From Uranotaenia lowii (taxonomy: Eukaryota > Arthropoda > Insecta > Diptera > Culicidae), in contig NC_073693.1 of NCBI RefSeq assembly GCF_029784155.1, positions 225,013,094 to 225,077,093 of the forward strand: a DNA stretch of 64,000 nucleotides, in the 5' to 3' direction. Below, piece after piece: positions 10,586-22,768 of this stretch. How positions within the stretch are numbered: the stretch's first letter is position 1; each line of letters opens with the position of its first letter. The position numbers and the translations under genes are program-made. The notes beneath the pieces were generated by a model, which saw only the letters and a program-made list of their open reading frames with translations, was not told the DNA's origin and ran no database searches.

Positions 10586-11798
10586 GTCCATAAAAAGACC
10601 ATGAATAATTTGGCGAGCAGAGACAGTTCTTGAGGTTGCTCGCCTTCCTCTATATGCATTGCTGGAGGACCAGGAAATGTTACAATGCTGTTGATAGTAT
10701 AACATCGGATAGTGATATCTGAGTCATAAGTAGCGGGAGTGAGATAATGTTACTTTCTCTTCAAAGCGCGGTAAAGAGAGAAACAGCTGTATGTGGTTTT
10801 GTAGGGTTTGTTTGTGACAAGTTGGAACTCGGTCCAATCTAGAGCGGTCTTTCCTGATGCTTGGACCGAATTCTTATTTCGGTATGGAATTTTGAATACG
10901 GCGAATGCTTCAAGATCTCTCTTTCGAGAAAAACGCGTTCGCAGTTTGACAGCTTCGTAAGCTCCCAGTAAAAAAATATATTTTGTTATCTTTATTTTTC
11001 GAAAACCAAATATCCTTCAGTTAAGGTTGAACAATCAAAATATAGGTATCAGAACGCTCTTTATCACCCAGCTGATAACTACATTTGTTTATATTGGGCG
11101 CATTCGCCCTATTCAAAATTAACTATCGATTTGTCCAGGTTCATTCCTTCGTAAGATTTGATGGTTCAATACGGTTTGGAATTCGAGTTTCTGAGCTTGA
11201 AAATTGGCAAACTATGCGGTGGATTTGGGGCACTGTGACAGTCCTTCAGAACTGGTTCGAGTGGTCATATTTTATATCGTCTTCCCAAGACAAAGGAAAA
11301 TCAAGTTAACACCAACAAAGCTCTTAATATGGTAAATGAAACGTCATACCATCAAGTTTTAACTGATGTGCGTATCGCAGAAAACGTTACATTAAATTAT
11401 TCCCGCTACTTTTGACTCACTTGTTATAAAGACGGAAAAGTTGTTTTATCGAAAATAATAGCTGGAAACAGATAGGTTTGATTTAATTTTTAATTCCAGG
11501 AAAAATCATGTATTTTCCAGTCGGAAACATTAGCAAAATTATATGGAAATAAAATACGTTAATGATAGTTTTAAGCGAAACCAAAGCATGTTCTTTACTC
11601 CTCTTCTTGTATTGTCAAATTGCGAGCAGATGAAATTCTACTAAAACAACGAACGCAAGTATCGTTGGTTGGTGTAAAATTATTATTTTTATCCTTCTGA
11701 CAAATCCATAATCAAAACTTAAGAGCTTCCACATGATTTGTTAGGCCTAAAAACTGGAATCTTTCCAACGTTTTCATTCACTCGTTCAATACAGTAAT
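10586..11798. other. No recognisable feature
   Basis: AT-rich DNA between two DNA transposons. No coding frame with family features and no repeat family was recognised. Confidence 0.4.
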
Positions 11799-13027
11799 CA
11801 GGGTGGCTAGCGAACCGGGAAAACCGGGAAAAACTTTGGAATTTCATCTCATCACCGGGAAACCGGGAAAAAAACCGGGAATTTCGGCACCTCACCGGGA
11901 AAATTGTCAAGCTTGAGATTTTTTCACGGAATTTCAAAAATATTTTCAAAATTATTTCTAAATTTAAGAATATTTTTTGGCAGTCTTGATATAGATTTAT
12001 CTCATAAACGCTTGTTTTCGTTCATTAGTAAACAAACAAAGTTTGAATCACTTTTTTTACAAATTGCAGGGCAATTAGATTTCTAATTTTTATCGCTCTG
12101 CGCAAGTGTGCTATACTTACAAGCATAACTTCAATGTTGTAAATTTAATAATGAAATCGACAAAACTAACTACAGTCGAACCTGGAAAAGTAAGAATTTT
12201 TCTCGTTTATATGTCTTATGTGAAAATTGTATCAAAAACAAGCTCCTGCCGAAATATAAGGTCTTTACCCTGATACAGAATAATATCTCAAATTCAAACG
12301 ATTAAAGTTCAGCCCTGTTTTATACACGATTTTCTATATTTTCACGAATCTTTAGTGCAAATGATTAGGGTACTACAAAAGTTATTAATTGTTTTGTATA
12401 GAAAAAAAAAACATTTTTTTTTCCAATATGTCTTTGGATTTTATCAAGAAGTTTAACCGCATTCAGATAATAACTAAAAATTTTCCTGCAATCTAATGAT
12501 TTTGAGTTTTGTAAGACAAATCCTCATTCAAGTTGACAAGCTGATTTGATATTATGTTTCGATGTATTTTTTTACATATTTCTATACAAACTATACAAAT
12601 TTTTTTTTCTAGAACTTTATAAAAATTCCAGAAAATTTCACAGTGACTCAAAAGTGCTACATTATACATAGTTTCAAAATCAATTGACCTCATTTTTTTT
12701 GCAAAACTTTTGAAATTGTAGAGCGAAACAACGAATAGAATCCAATTTCTTTAGATTCGTTTTTAAAAATCATGAAAAAAATTATACTAAAAGATTACGT
12801 GTTAGTAGCCAAATTATTTGTCATGATTTTTAACCGTTTAACAAGTTTTGGGATACAACTGTTAGAAATTTGAGGCCCTTCGCGATTATTTTTTTTATTC
12901 ACCATGATTTTATATTAAAAAAACGAGAATATTAAATAGGAAAATCATCATTTATAACCGGGAAAAAACCGGGGAAAACCGGGAAAAACTTTGGAATTTG
13001 AAAACGAAAAATCGCTAGCAACCCTGA
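11799..13027. mobile_element. Non-autonomous DNA transposon with CCGGGAAAA-rich ends
   Basis: The left terminus cagggtggctagcga and the right terminus tcgctagcaaccctg are inverted copies with one mismatch. Next to both lie repeated ccgggaaaaaccggg-type motifs and the shared aactttggaattt. The element is flanked by the 6-bp direct repeat AGTAAT (11793-11798 and 13028-13033). The interior of about 1 kb is AT-rich and non-coding. The same kind of right end occurs at 900-983. The superfamily is uncertain because a 6-bp duplication is not the hAT standard of 8. Confidence 0.75.
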
Positions 13028-15419
13028 GTAATATTAGATTGTCCAAATATTAATAATAATCCCATCTCAGGCGTATGTAGGAAACCAATTTCAAGACACA
13101 TCGCAACGAGAGGGTGTAAATAGTCAGAGACAAAACAAAAAAACACTTCGCAATTTTTGCTTTATATATTTGCCAAACATCCAGCCACTTAGACCTGCTG
13201 CCATTGCTGCTGCTGCTGCTCGCTTGGACAAACTAGACACTTGTTGCTAATGTCATTGACCATCGCATATATAGCCAATGCTGTTGTAGTTTTTTTTGCT
13301 CATGCCACTATTTCTTTCATTCCTAACGATCGCTTAAAATACTTAGCTTGCTGAAAGACTCCAAGGGGTGCCGGCTGCTGGTTGAAGTTTTTTTTCTATT
13401 CTTGTACATATCTTTCAATATTCCTTGACTACCGACAGAATCTAACCGTTGCTGCCTTTTGAGAAGCTATACCGGAGCTTAGCTTAGCTCTCCCGGGTTC
13501 TTGATTCCTACGGTAACAATCATCGTGTTTACTGCAAAATTACTGACCAGTAATCTGATGAGTATATTCGCATCGTCGTACGGTTGTTAGTTGACACCGA
13601 GTGGTTAGCGGCAATTTGTTTAGCATAATTGGTATTTAAGTGAGTGCAACTAATCCCCGGTTCGATGAATCGAACTCGAGTGAGGGCAGGTACGACGACG
13701 AGGATAAATGACTGTGACCAAGGATTTATTGAGCTTTAAAAAGTAACTTTCAAATTGCATTAAGAACGATGTCAAATGATCGAAGCTATTGGTTGTCTTT
13801 ATACTAGCTGATGATAATTGAGACGCTTATCGTCAGAGAATGGCGACCGTAATGAGACATTGGAAGGCCCTAGCGATTATATTCATCATCATAGACATTA
13901 TTATAAATATGACTCCATCTAATGATGGTCTATTTTCAAGCTCATCAAAGCTGACTACGAACACATTTTGGCCAACCCTACTGCTATTAATTGAATCAAA
14001 TCGCTATGCTAAGTTAGTTAGAATCTATCCCGGTTGGCTTAGAGAGATAGAGAGCCAGAAGCAGTCAGCTGTACGTTATGAGCATTTGAAGCTGCTCTGG
14101 CATATTGTATGGTGCCATGTCACGTGAACCCTGTGAGGTTATCTTGCCATTTAGTAGAGCCGGTGGCGGTGCTAGATTGAGAAATTGAATACAATCGCCG
14201 TGATTGTTTGTCAAATGGCTTGTCTATTTGTAGTTCGTGTTGCAAAAACCGTTGGCTGCTGCATGCTGTTTTGCATTGATTTATGTGTCACTCGGTGATC
14301 AATTCAACTTCAACTGCATCGTTTCAAGCTCTGCTCGGTTCAGCGAGTATTAACCACAAATAATGTCAGCTAATGCGTTGGCATCTAATAAATATCAAGA
14401 GATTAAAATGTGATGTTTAATTAATATTGTTTCCTAATTGAAAGATTGGCTTTCCCGTGTCATATTTAACATATATGTACCAAGATTTCATTCACACATT
14501 TCGAACTTTCAGTAACTTGAACAACCCGACCATACCTCTATCTCAAATAAGTCCCTCTAACAGACAAACGACACAGAGCCCATTCCCTTAAACCATTGAA
14601 CCGAAAATAACAGAGTCTCTGATTTTTGATTATATCTAGAACTGCAATGGAACTCTTCCTTTAAGGCTCCTCTCCCCTTAATCACTCAACTAAATACTTC
14701 TTCTCTAGCGACTCAGGGTTCGACCTCTCCTCTTAATAATTTAAAGTCCAACAGAGTAGCGCTTATCTTGGATTCGCACCTGTCACAGCACACTGTCGGA
14801 ACTTTACGCTACGCCTCGGCTGATTCTCGATGAAGACATCTTACTACTTAAACCCGATTTAAATTACTCTCCCGGCATACAGAACTTCACTACTCCGAGG
14901 GTTTTCCCCGGAATGCGAATCAGGAAAATCGCACAGCTTCTGTCGATGAAACACGCGACGTACCCTTGGGATCATGTCTTAACTACGATCTATTTGCACT
15001 CGTGAGATCGTACGCAATCTACTGAATTGTCACATCTGTCGGACCAAGAAATTTGAACGACCTACTTATGTACATATATTCAAACTCCGGTAACACCTAA
15101 CTGGTTGCAACAAGAAGGTTATTCGTCCCAGACTTTAAGCGCTCGTTTGCTCACTGACTGGCTGATGGACAAGTGCCTCTAACTTGTGGCACTAACACAT
15201 TGCGTAGTTCTCCCTTTTCAAGTTAATTGATATTAAGAGTCATCAACTTTCTTACTGAGTGCACTTGTTCTTTGTTCTTTCGAGATAACTCTGTAAGTGC
15301 TTTGTAACTGTTGTGCATTGACTCCTTATATGCACCACCAGAATTATGTCGACTGCACCTTCTGACTTCCTGGAGGTTCTCGTCCAAATCGACCAGCTAG
15401 GGATCTGTCGAAGTCGTCC
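13028..15419. other. Long stretch with no convincing gene
   Basis: This part looks less repetitive than its surroundings. It contains a short GCT-type trinucleotide run near 13200-13235. A 95-codon frame at 13840-14127 has a hydrophobic start (ALAIIFIIIDIII) but no family features, and I do not call it. The composition would fit a single-copy intron or intergenic region that might carry regulatory sequence, but I see no specific motif to prove this. Confidence 0.35.
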
Positions 15420-15557
15420 GCATACGACCTTAAGGGTGCTGTTATACTCAAGCGACAAAGGGTTGATTTGTTTTACTTCCTCTCACGCGACAGAACTGCT
15501 CTCATTTACTCTCAATGGAAAAAGCAAAGATATGACATGCTGACCGCTTTGGAAAGT
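15420..15557. repeat. Partial unit of a ~390-bp duplicated sequence (left)
   Basis: The text around ctctcatttactctcaatgg and 'gctgaccgctttggaaag' reappears at about 18620-18690. The transposon at 15558-18303 splits this unit, with its continuation (containing 'acgccagggtgttttgta') at 18309 onward. Confidence 0.5.
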
Positions 15558-16062
15558 CAGGGTGTCGACTACCTGGAAAAACCTGTAAAATCAGGGAAAA
15601 TCAGGGAATTCAATTTGCATCAGGGAAAATCAGGGAACATCAGGGAATTTTTCCACCAATCAGGGAAAAAATAATGATCCTGATTTTATTTGAAGAAATT
15701 GAAACGTCATAGTTTATTAACTGCTTAAAAAATCACGTCAGTGTACGTTGCTCATGTAATTATCGTTAGCCCTTTGATTTTTTTATTACTATTGAAAGAC
15801 ATTGTTCTCGGATATGACACTAAGAATGCTATGAAAAAATATCCTAAGCTCAGCGAAAAGCAAGTTCTGCAATTTCGTACCGAATGCAAAAGAATGCAAT
15901 TGCGTATGGAATGCAAAGGAGGCAATTGTACTTAAGTTAATGAAGCGATCGCCATTAACTAATCCTCTGACCAAAGCCGCCTCTTGCCTTGACCCGGCAG
16001 TTATCAGCAGCGATACCAAATTGGCCAAAAAAACAATTTGAGAAGACTTTGACTATATTGAC

Positions 16063-17491
16063 TAGAGATGTAGGGCTTGTGATATAGCTCAGTTGGCAAG
16101 TCTGTTGTCTCCTGAGCCGATGTCCACGAGTTCGAGCCCAAGAGCAAACATCGAACACAGTTGTACCGGATAAGTTTTTCAATAACGATCCGCCAACTGC
16201 AACGTTGATAAAGTCGCGAATGCCATAAAGATGGTAAAACGACTATAATCGAAACAAAAAAAAAAAAAGACTAGATATGTACCGAATAGTGGTATTCGGC
16301 GAACGGCCGAATACCGAATATTGACCTTTTCAACTATTCGGCCAAACGAATATTCGGCCGAATATTCTGTTGAGTTTTTGATAGAAATTAAAGAACGACA
16401 ATTTCATTTTTATTGTACTTCTTCCATATTATTGCTCCATTTGTTTTTGAGTCGACTATGTTCAACCAGATGTATAATACATCAGATATTCTTTAAGTAG
16501 AAGTGTTTTTGATTTTTAAAATGTCACCAATAGCTAGAAGAACATCAGATCAATTGTCGGTGCTAGGACGTTTATCACCAAAGACATTGGGTTCTAGTGA
16601 AATCTGGGACAAAACATATCAAAACAGGTGCCTAGCTTAAAATAGCTTATGTTTTATTTGAATCAGATGAATGTCGAATTTAAGCTGGATGGCTTCAAAA
16701 TAGTTGCCAAAAAAACGATGATCTTTAACTTTAAGCATACCTGAGCTTTTTCTACCAAATGTAGCCACACGGCCGAGTCTGGACGATTTTTTTGGAAATT
16801 AAAAAATAAAATATCTCAACAGAATCTTGAGGCTTGATTATCAAACAGACAAGAGGAAAAAGAAAGTAAATTACATAAAATTAAATGTATTCATCGAATC
16901 ACAAGCACTAGTGTTAAAATCGTATCTAAGGATTAAAAAAAAATTATGTTTCTATTTAAATTTACTCTAACAAATCGTTTTTGGACTCTTAATCTAAAAA
17001 AAATCAAAGCGAATTGGAATATTCATTTGATTTGGCAAATAATATGAATAAACCCGGGTTAAATGCGAGAAGTTTCGAACAATATCTGGCTATCTCGGTC
17101 GGATTTGACTTTTCTTAAATTCTTTATTGAATTTATGGACAAGCCTGAATACATGAAAAAAATCTGAGATAAACGATAGTTAAAGTATAAAGTACCTACA
17201 ATGAAATATACAAGGATACACCTAAGAACTATTACTGAAACCATAAGTTCTTGATGATCTTGTAGCATTTTCAACATTACTTTTGGATATTTTATAAATT
17301 ATCCAACTTCAGTTGTAAAATTTGACGAGTCTGTTATTGTATAAAATTTGAGAAACAAGTATTCGGCCTTTTCGGCCTATTTGGCCGAATACTTGGCTTA
17401 ACTATTCGGTGAGCCGAATATTCGGCCTAACGGTTTTTTGGCGGTATTCGGCGCTGAATATTCGACCGACCGAATATTCGGTACATCTCTA
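16063..17491. mobile_element. hAT-like MITE with ATTCGGC-rich ends, split by a SINE
   Basis: The left end is tagagatgta joined across the SINE to ccgaata; the right end is the inverse, tattcggtacatctcta. Multiple attcggccgaata-type motifs crowd both subterminal zones. The flanks are atattgac (16055-16062) and atactgac (17492-17499), an 8-bp duplication with one mismatch, which is the hAT size. Without the SINE the element is about 1.2 kb, and it has no coding frame. Confidence 0.8.
16073..16268 (+). mobile_element. tRNA-derived SINE (family 1), near-consensus copy
   Basis: The head gggcttgtgatatagctcag and the B-box-like gagttcgagccc are intact, and the copy ends in an A run. It is bounded by gactagagatgta (16060-16072) and gactagatatgta (16269-16281), a 13-bp target duplication with one change. 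The target is the terminal repeat of the hAT-like MITE. Confidence 0.9.
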
Positions 17492-18308
17492 ATACTGACA
17501 GATACTGGACGCGTTAGTGGATCCTCGGCAGATTTAGCAGTACGGAAGTATTCCGGAGTGATTGCCAGAGTTGATAAATTTGATAATTATGACCGTAGCA
17601 AAGAAAAGCTGGATCATTTTTGGAGTGGAGTGCTTGCAAATGCCAAGTGTCCAGAATTCTTCAACATCCTCAAAATGATCTGCTGTATTTCACATGGCAA
17701 CGCGAATGTTGAACGTGGTTTTTCAGTAAATTCCGAATGTCTCTTCGAAAATATGCGTGAAGAATCAGTGGTGGCTAAACGACAAATCTATGATGCTGTT
17801 TTAATGCTGGAGGGATAAAATCAGTCCAAGTTTCCAACAAACTTATACAGAAAGTTCGAAATTCCCATGCTCAGTAATTGGAAGACAAAGAGGAAGCTCT
17901 TGAATCAGATCAAACAAAGCTGATGAAGCGTCGTCGAGAAGCGGAAGCAAACTCGCTTGAGGTGAAACGGAGGAAAATTTTGGAAGACGCACAGAAGGAG
18001 GCTGAAGCTTGCAAGAGAAAATTGTTATGCTGAAATCATGAGAATATCTACAAGTGGATCCGAACTGGCTGACTTATCTTAAAATGTTTTATATCACAAA
18101 TAATACTTCCATTAAAATTATCGTAATTAATTAGTATTTTCGACTCAAAGCTTTCTGTGCGTTTATTTTCGGGGGAAATATATTTTTTATAACTTTAAGT
18201 TGCTTCCTCAGGTTGTTTTTCAAACCTGGAATTTTCTGGAAAAACGACTGGAAAATCAGGGAAAATCAGGGAATTTCATTACCAGATATGAGTCGACACC
18301 CTGAAAGT

Positions 18309-19084
18309 GCAGTAAATCACGAAAAAACTGACGCCAGGGTGTTTTGTATGTAGCGCGACAAGTTGAAATCTTGAACATGATCTGATGAGCTCTTAATGTC
18401 TCACAAAAGAAAGCAGACGATCCCAAGCATTTGTAGATGTAGAAAAGTGGTGATTCGTAGCGAAATTCAAAGCGCCAGTATGTCATACGAATGCTTTGCT
18501 TTCTAATCGGATCACAGGATACGAAGCGATTCTTGTCGCTTGAGCATGACATCAACCTTAGTGTGCTATTATACTATGGCGACAAGCAGCGCGTTGATTT
18601 GCGTCCTGTTCACGCGACATATAACTGTTCTCATTTACTCTCTATAGAAAAAGCGTGGACCTGACTGACCGCTTTGGAAAGCGGGATAAAGCTGATGCCA
18701 GGGTGTTTTGTAGCGCAACAAGTAGAAAATCCAATGAGAATATTGATTTTTCTTGGTTTGAAGCAGTGATTTCGGGTTTTAAGCACAGTCATTCGAAGAT
18801 TCATCCAAATTTGTGATAATAAACTAAATAATATCCTAATCGGTGAAAAAATTCTCATGAAATCTTAGTTCCCGCAAAATAGCCAGGAAATTGGTCTGTT
18901 GTAATTTCGGCATTCTCGCAATCCGGATCATGATCTGATGAGCTCTCAAAGCCTCCCAGAAGACGATCCCAAGCATTAGCAGATGTGGAAAAGTGGTAAT
19001 TCGTAGTGAAATTCAAAGCGCACAGTATGTCATACAGTATGTATGGAACGCAGAACGCAAAGCGACGCTTTTCGCCTTCAACTC
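18309..19084. repeat. Tandemly duplicated ~390-bp unit
   Basis: Two successive units share cagggtgttttgta, gatctgatgagctct, gacgatcccaagcatt and gtgaaattcaaagcgc in the same order (about 18330-18500 and 18700-19040). Part of a further unit lies left of the transposon at 15420-15557. The copies have diverged and the second carries extra sequence. No gene was recognised in the unit. Confidence 0.55.
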
Positions 19085-21339
19085 CAGGAAAGTGCCAGTG
19101 GGAGACCCAAAAAAAAGCTGAAAATCGACTATTCGACCAAAACTCATATGATAAATAGTTTAAAAAGTACTAGAGGATCTAGTAGTAAGCAAGAATTTTA
19201 TAAAAAAAGAAGATGACTGATTCTATGAAGATAAGTAATGTGAAGGGTTCTATCAAGCGCAATCCGGAAGTGGTAAAAGAGATATTTTAATTCTGACTGG
19301 TTTGTCTATCTGAATAATAAACAGGCCTGACTTCATTTCCACAAGGTTTGAAAGCTGCCCACTTTGAAATAAACGAAATACGGTGGTCAAGACGTGCGCA
19401 AAATATTTGGACCGCTAGCGGGTAGATATTTTTAAAAAAATCCTAATAGACTGCAAAACGAACTTTTTAGCGGGCACCTGGTAGGTTTCCATCCAGAAAT
19501 TTTTCGTTGACAAGTCTTGCCAGAATGTTTCGGGGATAAAAATGGAGAACTATGTCTAGTACTCGAGGAGGCTGACGATCTGTGGAAGCTACAAATCAGC
19601 CAAAGTTTTGTATCGATTGACACGATGAATGGCTAAATATATAAATATCGATTGACACGATGAATGGCTAAATGTACAAATAAAACTCCCTCCAAATGCG
19701 AAAATTTTCCCTGCAACGCACTTCAATAGTTCTAAAAAGTTTAAACTCTGTTTTAGTTCGATCTGGAATTGTAAATTTAACTACGTGAAAACTCTTGCGA
19801 AGTGATAAAAAATAAAAAATGTTATTTTTGCCGGAGGTGGACAGACAGGCTAAATTTGTCAAAACTTCGACCAAATTAAATTTTTTTGAATAGTTTTGAA
19901 GGTCGAGCTTCAGGGAACAGGAAACGTTCTCTAAAATAACCTTGATTCGGAAAAAAGAAAGTTCATAGTATACATCGTAGGTACCGCAAAAATTAAAGTT
20001 GAAAAACTTCTTCAGTGGACGCCATCTCAAAAACCATTTGACAGAATGTCCCAAAAATTTGCACATGCTAACGTTACATTACTAGGTAGCTTCAACAATT
20101 TCAACAATTTCCATCCATGATTCAAAAGTTATTCACAAAACAAAGTGTTGCATTTTTTCGAATACATCCTTATAAGGAAGGTGGTCAAAAAACCTGTATT
20201 ACGACAGAATTTTTAACCAAATTTCGTCACAAAATCTGTCACAGATCACAGAAGTTTTAAAATTTTCACAGAATTTACAGGTTGTACAGATTTCCAAAAT
20301 TATAAATTTTTATGTCACTTTCGACTTTTTATTTCTGACTTTATGAAAACAAGATAATGTATGTAAATTATTTTTTTCTTATTAAAACTGTAAGTAGTTT
20401 ACAAATTGTTGATGTGTCACATAATTTCCCAATGAACTTCATAGAAATAGCCTCACAGAAAACCGTCAATTCGAGATTTTTTTATGTCAAAACATAGAAT
20501 TTTTTACGGCAAACTTGCTTATAAGTACCCATATAGTTGACTGTTTCAGCTTGACCCTTTCTGCGAATACGCTTCTTTCTCCAATGTTTTCCTGGAGTTT
20601 GTAGCTTCCCATGCCATAATTACGTGCATCGATCGAAAAGTTTCTATATTTCAATTGAGTTTGCATGGCGGTATTCAACTCATAGCCTCCGGAAAGAGCT
20701 ATGGGCTAGCTTTTTAGGCCTTCATCGATCACCTTATTTTTAAGAAGTTTGGTTTCCCCAACATCTTTATTATAGTAGGGTTAGTATAAACCGCCTTTTT
20801 TCATGCTATGAGGATCCCAACTCAAGAGTCATAGTCGTTTTTGTTGTTGTTGTTGATTTATTTGTCTCGTGGCGTAAAAGTTAACCTTTTTAAAACTGCC
20901 GCTAGCACACTTATCATCTCTAGACAGCCCCGTTTGTCACTTTTTACAATGCCTTTACAAGAGATCGTCGTAAAACCCAGACTCCAAATGGTTTTCTGTC
21001 AACTGTATTTTTTCTTCATTCAAAAGTGCAAGCTCCGTGCATTTCCAAAACCGAACCGTATGCACACATTTCTACCATGCCTCGAAATGTTTTAGTAGAA
21101 ATTAAAACACATTTCATTGTAAAACAATTTATCTGTATATTTAGAGAGAACAGTTTCAAACTTAACAAGGAACACAGACGTTCTTTTTTATCTCGATCAT
21201 TTCACAATCGAAATGTGCACCTTTCCACACATATTTCCAAAATCCCAAAACACATCATCAACTGACAATTAAGGAAACTGTGCAGAAACAAACAAGTATC
21301 CTATTTCACAGCCCATCGAGTTGCCCTGGTCATTTTACT
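19085..21339. other. No recognisable gene; one short tandem duplication
   Basis: Mostly AT-rich DNA. A unit of about 36 bp containing cgattgacacgatgaatggc occurs twice in a row at 19612-19682. A short TTG trinucleotide run lies near 20840-20855. Nothing coding was recognised. Confidence 0.4.
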
Positions 21340-21468
21340 GAGACCCATTCAAGCTTTTGAAAGCGCTAGTATCTATGTTTATCTCGGTTGAATGAGACCT
21401 TTCGATCGGAGAGCCAAGTGTTCTAACATCATCAATCATTTCCTTTCGGGCAGATTTCACTCGCAACC
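21340..21468 (-). CDS. Candidate minus-strand exon (unknown protein)
   Basis: The minus strand gives a clean frame with balanced amino-acid use, including VKSARKEMIDDVRTLGSP and SHSTEINIDTSAFKSLNG, ending at a TAA near 21335. An acceptor-like acaaaacag lies just before GLRV, though its pyrimidine tract is poor. In that case the exon starts in phase 1, compatible with the end of the exon at 24007-24088. A donor-like ca|gtaaaa overlaps the stop. The protein is not recognised. Codon content is the main support, so this remains tentative. Confidence 0.25.
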
Positions 21469-21469
21469 C

Positions 21470-22140
21470 AGCTGTTTTGTAGGTCAACAACTTGCCATCT
21501 TCCCTTTTTGCTTTTTTTGTTTCATTTCGCACCCATGCGTACCCCTTGCCCTTGCCTGTTATGGCCTAGAATTTTTCTAGGATATGTGGTTAATTTTTCG
21601 TGTCTATAAAAATGAAATCATCAGACTTTCTTTTTCTGTTGTGGTCCGACAATTCGGAGCCCATTCATTCAAGTCCCTCGAAATCTGTCATCATTCACTC
21701 AAGCAATGCTGGGTGTCGTTGATATATTAGATCAGTGTTTGGAACAGTTTTTCAACGACCCTTACGGATTTAACTTTGTTTTCTTGGAGGCATCACTCGA
21801 GGAAAGCCCTCATCCATAGAGGGTTTTCCCCCAGCTACTATCGCTGAAATGTATATGCCACCATAAACATCCTATTCTTCTGTATAAGGAAAAAAATTGT
21901 GCGTTCCTTAAGTTTGTCATTCATCTTCGTCAATGTTAAAATGGGTCTCATTTTTTTTTTGGCTTTTTCATCCATACACTTTCAAGTATCCCGATTTCGT
22001 GGTATCCATCAACAAAAATATTTACCCATATTTTTTGAACAATTTATTGGAATGTGTAATCTAATCATAAAAAATATTAGTATTAAATATTGCATAATAT
22101 TTATGATCGATGAGTAAACCACTGAACAAGATTTTCTTCC
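21470..22140. other. No recognisable feature
   Basis: AT-rich DNA with scattered short frames only. Confidence 0.35.
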
Positions 22141-22142
22141 GA

Positions 22143-22193
22143 GTAAAAGGTTAGGGCGTATGGACGATAAGTGGAATCGCCCTAACCTTTTAC
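22143..22193. repeat. Perfect 16-bp inverted repeat (hairpin)
   Basis: The arm gtaaaaggttagggcg (22143-22158) is exactly inverted as cgccctaaccttttac (22178-22193) around a 19-base spacer. This could form a strong stem-loop in DNA or RNA. No surrounding element boundaries or target duplications were seen, so its origin is unknown. Confidence 0.7.
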
Positions 22194-22199
22194 GTGTTA

Positions 22200-22768
22200 C
22201 GTGTCCCAATAAGTTAGGCCGTGTTAGGCCGAGTCAATGTAAGGGTATGGTGATATGATATCCATTTGGCCTAGCGGTTATATAGCAGAACATTCACTCG
22301 TCCTAACATAATTCAGCCAATCGTACATTCTGTCTACTAGCATCCTCCGGCCAAATGTGCGAATCACATTTAAAATTTGAAAATCCCTAAAATGGTGATA
22401 TTTGATACCGAAACGTAGGTATTATCTATTCCCTGGAATAAATATTTATCATTTATATATTCAAATGGCTTCAAGATACTATTCTAACGTGCTCGTACTT
22501 TTCACCAATAAAATTCAGCCACCCAATTATTCTAGTAAGCTCACTTATTGATTTCGAAATCGACAAATTTACTCGCGTCGATTATTTTCCCCACGGAATA
22601 ATTCTCGCACCGATCGATTTGTTCCATTTACGTCTCTAATAATGTGCATCACTACATTTTTCTCTGTCTGGCCGAATAAAACACAGGGGAGGGGTCTTTA
22701 GCGTTGTTGCCCAGAAAAAAACTGTGTGAACAAATTGCTCTTTTCGGGGTTTATATTTTCATTACATA
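22200..22768. other. No recognisable feature
   Basis: AT-rich DNA preceding the mini-gene element. Nothing coding was recognised. Confidence 0.35.

Larger units (their letters stand above)
15820..18035 (+). pseudogene. hAT-like transposase relic, interrupted
   Basis: Three readable pieces occur in order. The first (15830-16040) includes KYPKLSEKQVLQFRTECKRM and, in another frame, ASCLDPAVISSDTKLAKK. The second (17510-17815) includes CISHGNANVERGFSVN, which resembles the VER-FS motif of the hAT C-terminal dimerisation domain. The third, after a frameshift near 17815, is a charged tail with KLMKRRREAEANSLEVKRRK. A MITE plus SINE of about 1.4 kb separates the first two pieces, and stops and frameshifts add to the damage. 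The family is inferred from the VERGFS region only. No catalytic region was recognised. Confidence 0.6.
15558..18303 (+). mobile_element. Decayed DNA transposon with CAGGGTGTCGACT termini
   Basis: The left terminus cagggtgtcgact is exactly inverted at the right terminus agtcgacaccctg. Both subterminal regions hold repeated aaaatcagggaa motifs. The flanking direct repeat is AAAGT (15553-15557 and 18304-18308). The interior encodes a broken transposase-like protein and contains two later insertions: a hAT-like MITE (16063-17491) and, inside it, a SINE (16073-16268). A duplicated copy of the target region at 18600-18730 lacks the element, which supports the insertion boundaries. Confidence 0.75.

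Noticed and set aside
13840..14127. 95-codon plus-strand protein with hydrophobic start
   Set aside because: No family features, no supporting splice or polyadenylation signals, and length expected by chance in this much DNA.
16073..16150. tRNA gene
   Set aside because: A- and B-box-like segments are present, but the rest does not fold as a cloverleaf by inspection and the same sequence recurs five times with a common non-tRNA body and A-rich tail, so these are SINEs.
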